Positions 1 through 5,013 of a stretch of DNA of 6,730 nucleotides are shown one piece after another. Source of the DNA: Desulfocapsa sp. (GTDB lineage Bacteria > Desulfobacterota > Desulfobulbia > Desulfobulbales > Desulfocapsaceae); NCBI GenBank assembly GCA_029934815.1, contig JAOZLM010000051.1, positions 4,087-10,816 on the forward strand. The letters are read 5' to 3'. A program made the position numbers and the translations under genes. The notes under the pieces were generated by a model. That model saw only the letters and a program-made list of their open reading frames with translations. It was not told where the DNA came from and did not search any database. How positions within the stretch are numbered: the first letter of the stretch is position 1; every line of letters begins with the position of its first letter.

Positions 1-71
1 GATATCTGATCGGCAACTTTGTCGGGATGCCCCTCTGAAACAGATTCAGAGGTGAAAAGATAGTTGGACAT
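1..71 (-). CDS. metK: S-adenosylmethionine synthetase, N-terminal fragment (runs off left edge)
   Basis: The minus strand from an ATG at 71 reads 23 complete codons plus two bases before the window ends. The translation contains SESVSEGHPDKVADQI, the strongly conserved N-terminal segment of methionine adenosyltransferases. In this family the His of the GHPDK motif (here H15) and the following Asp (D17) lie at the active site. The enzyme makes S-adenosylmethionine from methionine and ATP in the cytoplasm and is usually about 385-400 residues, so only some 6% is present. The start is well placed: a TGGAG ribosome-binding site (84-80) lies 8 nt upstream of the ATG. The gene is divergent from the kinase genes that begin at 368 and has its own promoter near 210-181. 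Nothing can be said about the rest of the protein. Confidence 0.95.
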   Translation of the reverse strand, partial: MSNYLFTSESVSEGHPDKVADQI

Positions 72-79
72 GAAATGTT

Positions 80-84
80 CTCCA
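80..84 (-). promoter_or_regulatory. metK ribosome-binding site
   Basis: On the minus strand TGGAG (plus-strand ctcca) precedes the metK ATG with 8 nt spacing. This fixes the start of a gene of which only 23 codons are visible. Confidence 0.75.
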
Positions 85-110
85 GTAAATTTATAAGCTT
101 AGCAGGCAAC

Positions 111-125
111 AAAGGGCGGTATTGT
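111..125 (+). repeat. 15-bp direct repeat, copy 1 (metK leader)
   Basis: The sequence AAAGGGCGGTATTGT matches AAACGGCGGTATTGT at 193-207 in 14 of 15 positions, with the last 11 bases identical. This copy lies 40-54 bp upstream of the metK ATG, in the predicted 5' untranslated region. It may be an operator half or the remnant of a duplicated promoter; no known binding motif is recognised. Confidence 0.6.
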
Positions 126-180
126 TAGTCTTGTGAAAAACAATAGAAATATGCTGCGGGCACGGTAAAAATAACTTATC

Positions 181-210
181 AATATGACGTAGAAACGGCG
201 GTATTGTCAA
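181..210 (-). promoter_or_regulatory. Predicted sigma70-type promoter of metK
   Basis: Reading the minus strand, a perfect TTGACA -35 box (210-205) is followed after 18 bp by CATATT (186-181), 4 of 6 to the -10 consensus. Transcription would begin near 174 and leave a leader of about 100 nt before the metK ATG. The -35 box is partly covered by one copy of the repeated motif listed separately. The -10 box is weak, so the exact register is uncertain. Confidence 0.5.
193..207 (+). repeat. 15-bp direct repeat, copy 2 (overlaps metK -35 box)
   Basis: Second copy of the repeat at 111-125, displaced by 82 bp in the same orientation. It covers the upstream part of the spacer and the downstream half of the predicted metK -35 box (205-210). 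A protein bound here would interfere with that promoter; this is inference from position only. Confidence 0.6.
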
Positions 211-367
211 GGGAAAACGTGTCTTCGGCGATGAATTTTTTTGTATCATCTGGCCGAATCTGTTAGTGTGATTTTTTTACAGTGAATGCGAGATTTTATT
301 TTAGGCTTTTGTATGATTTAGACGTTTTTTAACACTTTTTAAGTTTATTTACTGAAGGAGTTTTCCC

Positions 368-1381
368 ATGAGCGAAGCAGTACTTCCTGAATATATCCAG
401 TTCCTGCAGCAGCAAGAGAGCTATCCCCACCCGGCGGACAATATTACTCTTGTCCAGACCCATATTTCATTTGTCCTGCTTGCCGGAGATTCTGTGTACA
501 AATGGAAGAAACCAGTCGATTTTGGATTCTTAAATTTTTCCAGCCTGGAAAAAAGAAAATATTATTGTGAGCAGGAACTTGAACTTAATCGCAGGCTTTG
601 TCCGGATCTTTATGAGGAAGTCGTCACCCTCAACGTCGAAGGGGATAGCTATTGTCTAAATGGCAGTGGTGAGGTTGTGGAGTACGGTATTAAGATGTCT
701 CGAATGCCCGAAGAGATGATGATGGGAAGAATGATGGCTGCTGGCAAAGTGACGCGTGCTCACATCGATTCAATTATTGAACAGCTGGTTCCTTTTTATG
801 AAAGTGCGGCTGGTGATGCGGCCATTCAGGACTTTGGGCTGGCAAAATCTGTGGCAGTTAATGTGCTGGAAAATTTTGAGCAGACACAGGGATTTGTCGG
901 GCAGGGCGCAATAACAGAGGATCAGTTTGAGGCGATTTCTGCATATTCCAAAGAATTTTTGAGCCATGAAGAGCGCTTTCAGGCACGTATTGATGCTGGT
1001 AAAATTCGGGATTGCCATGGAGATATGCATTCTGCCAATATCTGCCTTACGGATCCTGTTTCAATATTTGACTGTATCGAGTTTAACGAACGTTTCCGCT
1101 ATACTGATGTTGCTGCTGATGTTGCTTTCCTTGCCATGGATCTTGATTTTCATGGGGAAGAAGAATTGTCCAATTATTTTATTGAACAGTTTGTCGCAAA
1201 GTCAGGTGATACAGAACTGATGGGAATGTTAAATTTTTATAAATGTTACCGCACCTACGTTCGTGCAAAAATTGCTTTATTTACCGCAAGTGATCCTGCC
1301 GTAGATGCTGAGACAAAAGAGGCTTGTATCGAACAGGCAAAGAAACATTTTCTGCTGGCAGAAAAGTATGCAACGGCCTGA
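368..1381 (+). CDS. APH-like kinase-fold protein (COG2187-type phosphotransferase module)
   Basis: A 337-residue cytoplasmic protein of the aminoglycoside-phosphotransferase fold, matching the COG2187-type family as I recognise it. The N-lobe carries the family hallmark VYKWKKPVDFG (43-53), whose lysines would include the ATP-binding one, followed by an E-rich helix CEQELELNRRL (67-77). The C-lobe has the catalytic loop CHGDMHSANICL (216-227; D219 the predicted base, N224 the metal ligand) and IFDCIEF (233-239) with D235 in the DFG-like position. Both catalytic elements are therefore intact. AAGGAG (355-360) lies 7 nt before the ATG. In many bacteria this module is the N-terminal half of a roughly 500-residue protein whose C-terminal half is a P-loop kinase; here that half is the next, overlapping gene. 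The substrate is unknown, and antibiotic resistance should not be assumed from the family name. Confidence 0.88.
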   Translation: MSEAVLPEYIQFLQQQESYPHPADNITLVQTHISFVLLAGDSVYKWKKPVDFGFLNFSSLEKRKYYCEQELELNRRLCPDLYEEVVTLNVEGDSYCLNGSGEVVEYGIKMSRMPEEMMMGRMMAAGKVTRAHIDSIIEQLVPFYESAAGDAAIQDFGLAKSVAVNVLENFEQTQGFVGQGAITEDQFEAISAYSKEFLSHEERFQARIDAGKIRDCHGDMHSANICLTDPVSIFDCIEFNERFRYTDVAADVAFLAMDLDFHGEEELSNYFIEQFVAKSGDTELMGMLNFYKCYRTYVRAKIALFTASDPAVDAETKEACIEQAKKHFLLAEKYATA

Positions 1382-1931
1382 AAATCTGCTTCTTGTTTTT
1401 TTCGGGATGATTGCTACCGGTAAAAGTTATCTTGCATCTGCCTGGGCGGAGCAGTTTGATCTTCCCTATTACAATTCGGATAGAGTGCGCAAGCAACTGG
1501 CCGGGATTGATGCTGAGACTGATCAGCAGGAAGATGTTGATAAAGGGATTTATACGCCCGAATTTAGCAGGCGAACCTACGACACCCTGATAGATAAAGC
1601 AAAAGTACATTTTGCAGAAAACAATTCGGCTTGTGTTGTCCTCGATGGTTCATACCAATCCCTGGCTGAACGGGATCTTGTACGAAAGCAGTTCGGCGGG
1701 CAGGTACGTATTGTTTTTGTTCATTGCAGCTGTAGTGAACAGGTGGTAAAAGAACGTCTGGCGATACGTGCCCAGGATCCTGATGCAGTGTCTGACGGGA
1801 ACTGGAAAATATATCAGGCACAGAAAAAACGTTTTCAGGAGCTTACACCTGAAGAACAGGCCATAGCAATTGATACCGATGCTCCGGTTGAGGAACTGGT
1901 GGCAAAAATAAACGGGCAACTATTATCCTGA
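1368..1931 (+). CDS. P-loop (AAA/zeta-toxin-like) small kinase, COG0645 type
   Basis: A 187-residue nucleotide-binding protein. It has a Walker A loop GMIATGKS (13-20), a likely substrate-side segment YYNSDRVRKQLAGI (34-47), a Walker B-like strand ACVVLDGSYQ (88-97, D93), and the C-terminal VSDGNWKIYQAQ segment (141-152) resembling the SDA-x-V-x-x-Q signature of this kinase family. I start it at ATG 1368, which puts the Walker A strand close to the N-terminus and gives a 14-bp overlap with the preceding gene; an in-frame ATG at 1305 would give a 77-bp overlap and unrelated extra residues. No strong Shine-Dalgarno precedes 1368, so translation is probably coupled to the upstream gene. The reading frame is offset by one base from that gene. 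The likely role is phosphorylation of a small molecule, partnering the APH-like protein; the substrate is unknown. Confidence 0.85.
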   Translation: MQRPENLLLVFFGMIATGKSYLASAWAEQFDLPYYNSDRVRKQLAGIDAETDQQEDVDKGIYTPEFSRRTYDTLIDKAKVHFAENNSACVVLDGSYQSLAERDLVRKQFGGQVRIVFVHCSCSEQVVKERLAIRAQDPDAVSDGNWKIYQAQKKRFQELTPEEQAIAIDTDAPVEELVAKINGQLLS

Positions 1932-1970
1932 TAAAACAGAATTCCTTTCTACAATAAGAAGGTAATACTT

Positions 1971-2420
1971 ATGGCAACACGAATTTATATATTACGATTT
2001 CCCAAAGAGACCAGTAGTGATCCCATGATTTATCAACTGGTGAAACAGTATGATATCGAATTCAATATTTTAAAGGCCGATATCCTTCCACAGCGTGAAG
2101 GAGTGATGATTCTTGAGTTGAAAGGGACAAAAGACAAGGTGAAAAATGCCCTGGACTATTTAAGATCGTTTAATGTTCTGGTGGAACGGCTGGCGGCTGC
2201 AATAAACCGGGATGATGAGAAATGTTTTCAGTGCGGAGCCTGTACCGGTATTTGTCCGGTTGGCGCTCTTGCTATCAAGCGTCCGGAGATGGAAGTGATT
2301 TTTGATCCTGAAAAATGTACGGGATGCTCGCTCTGTGTTCCGATATGTCCGGTACGAGCTATGGAAGTTTCTCCAGTTTCCAGTGCATTCGCAGAGGAAC
2401 CGGAGAAGGTTGTCGTTTAA
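1971..2420 (+). CDS. NIL-domain ferredoxin with two [4Fe-4S] clusters
   Basis: A 149-residue protein with an N-terminal NIL domain (about 3-76; the ACT-like fold also found at the C-terminus of the methionine ABC transporter ATPase) fused to a bacterial-type two-cluster ferredoxin. The cluster ligands are complete: C85-x2-C88-x2-C91-x3-C95-P and C116-x2-C119-x2-C122-x3-C126-P. This architecture matches the iron-sulfur subunit of L-aspartate-semialdehyde sulfurtransferase (MA1822 of Methanosarcina acetivorans), which works with a DUF39 partner (MA1821) to make homocysteine from aspartate semialdehyde and sulfide; related genes occur in sulfate reducers. The DUF39 partner is not in this window, so the function is inferred. 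An AGAAGGT site lies 7 nt before the ATG, and the gene follows the kinase pair after 39 bp, probably in the same transcript. The tail after the second cluster is short and low in complexity. Confidence 0.88.
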   Translation: MATRIYILRFPKETSSDPMIYQLVKQYDIEFNILKADILPQREGVMILELKGTKDKVKNALDYLRSFNVLVERLAAAINRDDEKCFQCGACTGICPVGALAIKRPEMEVIFDPEKCTGCSLCVPICPVRAMEVSPVSSAFAEEPEKVVV

Positions 2421-2446
2421 AAGAATTTGAGATCTACCCTCGACCG

Positions 2447-2545
2447 CAGTGTTACAAGTACTGACTGACAAATGTCCACGCTCGTTCCTCGCTGCGGGAT
2501 CGAAGTCTACGCTTATCTGTTTGTCAGTCAGTACTTGTAACACTG
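2447..2545. repeat. 99-bp palindromic element, perfect 26-bp inverted arms
   Basis: The left arm 2447-2472 and right arm 2520-2545 are exact reverse complements over 26 bp. The outer ends read CAGTGTTACAAG and CTTGTAACACTG. They enclose a 47-nt loop (2473-2519) with about 57% G+C, which carries an imperfect internal direct repeat, GTCCACGCT and GTCTACGCT. The element sits between the convergent NIL-ferredoxin and bamD genes. Neither side has the T-run expected of an intrinsic terminator, and I see no clear flanking target duplication. It could be a small non-autonomous mobile or repeat element (MITE- or REP-like), or a transcript-end hairpin serving both genes. The structure is certain; the identity is not. 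Confidence 0.85.
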
Positions 2546-2589
2546 GCTATCAGCTGACCCCAAATATAATATCTATTATACTATCTGGT

Positions 2590-3372
2590 TTAAAAAAGTT
2601 GCCAGTCCGGCAAAAGAGTATCCTTAAACCAGCTGGAAAGATTAAATCCTGGAGGATTACCTGCCTCAAGGCGTTTCAATAAGTCTTTTGCTTTCGGAGT
2701 GATGGTTGCATCCGGATAGGTGCTGATCAGATAATTCAGCCGGGTTTGCGCTTCTTCATATTTTTCAGTTCGAAGGTAAAATTCCACTACAAAATATTCA
2801 TGATTGACGAGGAATTCGTTTGCTGCCCGAATTCTTCCATGCGCTTCTTTGGTGTAGGGTGAATTGGGGAATGCCCGAAGCAGTTTTGAAAATTCTTTAA
2901 TGGCATTTTCTGCGCCGTTGGTATCCCGATCAATGCGATCAATCTGCTGGTAGTAGCACATGGCAATGTGATACATAACATAAGGGATTGCTTCGTTTGT
3001 AGGGTGACGCTCTTCAAACTCATGGTAGAGCATGAGTGCTTCCTCATAATTCTCCATGTAATAGTTGCTGTCGGCGCTTTTTAGTTGGGCAAGTGTAGCT
3101 TCCGGGCTGAAAGGATAGTAATCCAGCACTTCATCAAAATATTTCCGTGCCTTGTAGTAGCTGCCAACAGAAAATTCATCAATCCCTTTTCCGGCTAGTG
3201 TTTTTGCGGAAAGGCGGGCATCCTCAGGATCTTCTTCATTGTTGTTTCCCCACCAGGATTGAAACGTTGCACAACTGCTTAAGGAAAGCAGCATTGCAAT
3301 GGCTAGAAAGATTCTGAGCAGAGAGCGCAGGGCAAACGGGCGTGTATTGGAAGAGCGAAAGCTGGACATCAT
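2590..3372 (-). CDS. bamD: Outer-membrane assembly lipoprotein BamD
   Basis: A 260-residue lipoprotein; E. coli BamD has 245. A basic N-terminus and hydrophobic stretch (about 19-31) lead to the lipobox LSSC (31-34). C34 would be lipidated, and Ala at +2 allows transport to the outer membrane. The mature part is a chain of TPR-like helices starting near residue 58. It contains the BamD hallmark of a DRD triplet (148-150) followed by AIKEFSKLLRAFPNSPY (157-173). BamD is the essential accessory subunit that works with BamA in folding beta-barrel proteins into the outer membrane. The ATG follows the trxB stop by 12 bp with no Shine-Dalgarno visible, which suggests coupled translation. A second ATG is codon 2, and an in-frame TAA lies at 3381-3379, so the start is bounded to these codons. 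Confidence 0.93.
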   Translation of the reverse strand: MMSSFRSSNTRPFALRSLLRIFLAIAMLLSLSSCATFQSWWGNNNEEDPEDARLSAKTLAGKGIDEFSVGSYYKARKYFDEVLDYYPFSPEATLAQLKSADSNYYMENYEEALMLYHEFEERHPTNEAIPYVMYHIAMCYYQQIDRIDRDTNGAENAIKEFSKLLRAFPNSPYTKEAHGRIRAANEFLVNHEYFVVEFYLRTEKYEEAQTRLNYLISTYPDATITPKAKDLLKRLEAGNPPGFNLSSWFKDTLLPDWQLF

Positions 3373-3384
3373 AATGAATTAGAA

Positions 3385-4314
3385 TTAGCTAAGATTTGTA
3401 AGATAGTTTTCAGCAGCAAGTACTGCTGTTGCACCTTCACCGGCTGCATTGATCACCTGCCGGACTTCTTTACTGCGAATATCTCCAGCTGCCATAACTC
3501 CGGGTATCACAGTTCTGGTTTCCTGGTCTGTGGGAATGAAGCCACCCGCATCAGCTTCGAGGTCTTTGAGGGGCAGCATTTCATTATTTGGCAAGACTCC
3601 CACAAGGACAAAAACTCCATCAACAGCAAGGGTGGATGTGTCACCATTTTTGTTTAACAGTTCCAGTCCTTCAACACCATCAGTACCATTAACAGCAGTG
3701 GCTGTGGTATCCCAGATAAACGCAACTTTTGGGTTGGCAAATGCCTTTTCCTGAAGAACCTTTGTGGCACGCAACTCGTCACGCCGGTGAATAACAGTCA
3801 CTTTATCTGCAAATTTGGTGAGGTGGGAGGCTTCCTGAATTGCGGTGTTCCCTCCTCCAACAACTGCCACATGCATGTTGCGGTAAAAAGGTGCATCACA
3901 GGTAGCGCAGTAAGAAACACCTTTCCCAACAAGTTCTTTTTCGCCGGGGATATTTAACGGACGCGGATGAGCACCGGTGCAGATAATGAGACTGTCACAG
4001 GTGACGGTATTGCCATCTTCCAGCTCAAGGCTCATCGGTTTGTTCTTCAGCTCCATGGATAAAACATTAGCAAATATGGAGTTTAACTCAAAACGTTTGG
4101 CCTGGGCGCTCATCTTTTCAGCAAGGTCAAATCCGGAGATTCCATCAGGGAAACCGGGATAATTGTCGATCCAGTCTGTGAGTAGTATCTGACCGCCCTC
4201 AGCACCCTTTTCAATGAGCAGGTGATCCATTCTGGCACGTGCTGCGTATAATCCGGCAGTAAGCCCGGCAGGGCCTGCCCCAAGTATAACCAGCTTATGA
4301 TGAGAAGTTGCCAT
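3385..4314 (-). CDS. trxB: Thioredoxin reductase (NADPH, FAD)
   Basis: A 309-residue flavoprotein of typical low-molecular-weight thioredoxin reductase length. It reduces thioredoxin in the cytoplasm using NADPH. Visible elements in order are the FAD dinucleotide-binding motif GAGPAG (12-17), GGQI (40-43), an ATG-like ICTGA segment (111-115), the redox-active CATC (C136 and C139), the NADPH-binding motif GGGNTA (153-158), the 2'-phosphate-recognising HRRDELR (176-182), and the C-terminal FAD contact GDIR (277-280). All catalytic and cofactor elements are present, and the HRR motif favours NADPH over NADH. The gene begins 7 bp after the trxA stop, without a clear ribosome-binding site, and is followed 12 bp later by bamD, so the three are read as one operon. 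Its electron acceptor is very probably the adjacent TrxA. Confidence 0.96.
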   Translation of the reverse strand: MATSHHKLVILGAGPAGLTAGLYAARARMDHLLIEKGAEGGQILLTDWIDNYPGFPDGISGFDLAEKMSAQAKRFELNSIFANVLSMELKNKPMSLELEDGNTVTCDSLIICTGAHPRPLNIPGEKELVGKGVSYCATCDAPFYRNMHVAVVGGGNTAIQEASHLTKFADKVTVIHRRDELRATKVLQEKAFANPKVAFIWDTTATAVNGTDGVEGLELLNKNGDTSTLAVDGVFVLVGVLPNNEMLPLKDLEADAGGFIPTDQETRTVIPGVMAAGDIRSKEVRQVINAAGEGATAVLAAENYLTNLS

Positions 4315-4321
4315 GGACTAT

Positions 4322-4645
4322 TTACAGTGCTTTTTCAATTAACTCAATGAGTTGTGGTTTGCCAACCGCACCGGTAACCTGATCCACTTTCTCACCGCTC
4401 TTAAAAAGAATGAGAGTGGGGATGGCACGAATACCAAATTTACCAGGAGTTGCAGGGTTATCGTCAACGTTCATCTTAACGATGGTAACTTTTCCTTCAT
4501 ATTCTGCAGCGAGTGCATCAACAACAGGGCCAATGGCTTTACAAGGTCCGCACCAGGGAGCCCAAAAGTCTACGAGGCAAGGGGTGTCAGAGGAAATGAT
4601 GGATTCAAAATCAGCGTCGCTTACTTCTTTTACGTTATCACTCAT
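4322..4645 (-). CDS. trxA: Thioredoxin
   Basis: A 107-residue classical thioredoxin (E. coli TrxA has 109). The active site is WCGPC (31-35, with C32 and C35 the redox pair), preceded by the buried acid D26, and the cis-proline loop IPT lies at 75-77. It is a general cytoplasmic disulfide reductase serving enzymes such as ribonucleotide reductase and peroxiredoxins. There is no signal peptide. The start is supported by GGAG (4656-4653) 7 nt before the ATG. It is the first gene of the trxA-trxB-bamD operon and is driven from a good sigma70-type promoter at 4747-4719, whose -10 box is overlapped by a dyad. It is divergent from hemL. Confidence 0.97.
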   Translation of the reverse strand: MSDNVKEVSDADFESIISSDTPCLVDFWAPWCGPCKAIGPVVDALAAEYEGKVTIVKMNVDDNPATPGKFGIRAIPTLILFKSGEKVDQVTGAVGKPQLIELIEKAL

Positions 4646-4697
4646 TGTGTTTCTCCGGTTGTGGGATTTTTTTATATTTTATTATTGTCTACTAGAA

Positions 4698-4727
4698 GAG
4701 TACAAAATTTAAAAAAATATTGTACTC
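4698..4727. promoter_or_regulatory. Candidate operator: GAGTACAA-N14-TTGTACTC dyad at trxA promoter
   Basis: Perfect 8-bp inverted arms at 4698-4705 and 4720-4727 are separated by 14 AT-only bases. After one mismatch, four more inward positions can pair. The half-sites are 22 bp centre to centre, about two helical turns. The dyad covers the predicted -10 box and the expected start of trxA transcription, where a repressor would act. It could instead form an RNA hairpin, although the first arm would be only partly transcribed. The regulator is not recognised. Confidence 0.5.
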
Positions 4728-4747
4728 CGTGCTATTTTTCCTGACAA
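4719..4747 (-). promoter_or_regulatory. Predicted sigma70-type promoter of trxA-trxB-bamD
   Basis: On the minus strand TTGTCA (4747-4742, 5 of 6 to consensus) is followed by exactly 17 bp and TACAAT (4724-4719, 5 of 6). Transcription would start near 4712, giving a leader of about 67 nt before the trxA ATG at 4645. No other promoter of similar quality is seen upstream of trxA, and there is no room for one inside the operon junctions. Confidence 0.7.
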
Positions 4748-4780
4748 GTTTATTTTTTTTCAAAGTCTCAAATTAGTAAG

Positions 4781-4820
4781 GGAATACATTGTTTCCAGAA
4801 AACTAAGAATACAATGTGTC
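4781..4820 (+). repeat. Two 15-bp direct repeats (GAATACA core) upstream of hemL promoter
   Basis: The sequence GGAATACATTGTTTC (4781-4795) matches AGAATACAATGTGTC (4806-4820) in 12 of 15 positions, with 25 bp between equivalent positions. The cores also form an inverted repeat, ACATTGT (4786-4792) and ACAATGT (4811-4817). They end 33 bp upstream of the hemL -35 box, a place suited to an activator or to a regulator shared with trxA. The GAATACA core resembles the GAGTACAA half-sites at the trxA promoter. Confidence 0.45.
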
Positions 4821-4852
4821 TCTTTAAAGAAAGATCAAGGGAAGGAAGGTGT

Positions 4853-4882
4853 TTGACACTTTTTTACAACTCGTGGTATATT
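4853..4882 (+). promoter_or_regulatory. Predicted sigma70-type promoter of hemL
   Basis: A perfect TTGACA (4853-4858) is followed after 18 bp by TATATT (4877-4882, 5 of 6 to the -10 consensus). Transcription would begin near 4889, leaving a leader of about 125 nt. That is long enough for post-transcriptional control, but the only structure I can draw is a mostly A-U hairpin at 4962-4990. Confidence 0.7.
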
Positions 4883-5002
4883 CTTCTGCTATTGTAATGA
4901 ACTTAGTGTTTGCAGCAAGTAAAATTAACAGTCTATGACTCTGTGAATATAGTAAAATAGAAGATTTTTCTCTTATTCAGAAAAAAGTCTCTCAAAATAA
5001 AT

Positions 5003-5007
5003 TGGAG
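5003..5007 (+). promoter_or_regulatory. hemL ribosome-binding site, decides start at 5014
   Basis: TGGAG lies 6 nt before the ATG at 5014. A TTG at 5002-5004 is in frame, but it overlaps this Shine-Dalgarno and has no site of its own, so the ATG is the better start. Confidence 0.8.
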
Positions 5008-5013
5008 CCGGAA

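Larger units (their letters stand above)
72..367. other. Divergent intergenic region between metK and the kinase genes
   Basis: This 296-bp non-coding stretch is AT-rich. It holds the metK promoter and leader on the minus strand, a 15-bp repeat (111-125 and 193-207, one mismatch), and a short inverted repeat ATTGTT-N12-AACAAT (121-144) that would lie in the metK leader. For the plus-strand genes the only promoter-like element I see is a TATGAT hexamer at 312-317 (5 of 6 to the sigma70 -10) without a convincing -35 partner, so that promoter is unresolved. No tRNA, recognisable riboswitch or further ORF is apparent. Confidence 0.6.
4646..5013. other. Divergent control region between trxA and hemL
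   Basis: This 368-bp AT-rich region has no gene. It carries a promoter in each direction: trxA on the minus strand (4719-4747) and hemL on the plus strand (4853-4882). It also carries a 30-bp dyad over the trxA -10, two 15-bp direct repeats containing GAATACA (4781-4795 and 4806-4820), and a perfect 10-bp palindrome TCTTTAAAGA (4821-4830). A mostly A-U hairpin (4962-4990) would lie in the hemL leader just before its ribosome-binding site. The short ORFs that cross the region have no coding support. Confidence 0.7.

Noticed and set aside
72..180. SAM-sensing riboswitch in the metK leader.
   Set aside because: The leader is about 100 nt, but I could not draw a conserved SAM riboswitch core, only a short ATTGTT/AACAAT stem. 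A covariance-model scan would decide.
1305..1367. Longer start for the P-loop kinase at 1305.
   Set aside because: The extra 21 residues are an out-of-frame reading of the conserved C-terminus of the upstream gene; kinases of this family begin shortly before the Walker A strand.
2447..2545. Integron attC site or canonical intrinsic terminator.
   Set aside because: The ends do not fit the attC core consensus and the arms are perfect rather than imperfect. No T-run follows the stem on either strand, and the 47-nt loop is too long for a typical terminator.
2160..2682. Two ORFs on opposite strands (2543-2160 minus and 2449-2682 plus) that begin with the same residues, MLQVLTDK.
   Set aside because: The shared start is a direct product of the inverted repeat at 2447-2545. 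Beyond it each frame runs antisense through a well-supported gene, and neither has a ribosome-binding site or protein-like composition.
4352..4744. Plus-strand ORFs running across trxA and its promoter.
   Set aside because: They are antisense to the clearly conserved thioredoxin and continue into AT-rich promoter sequence, with no family resemblance.
5002..5013. TTG start for hemL at 5002.
   Set aside because: The TTG overlaps the TGGAG ribosome-binding site that serves the ATG at 5014.
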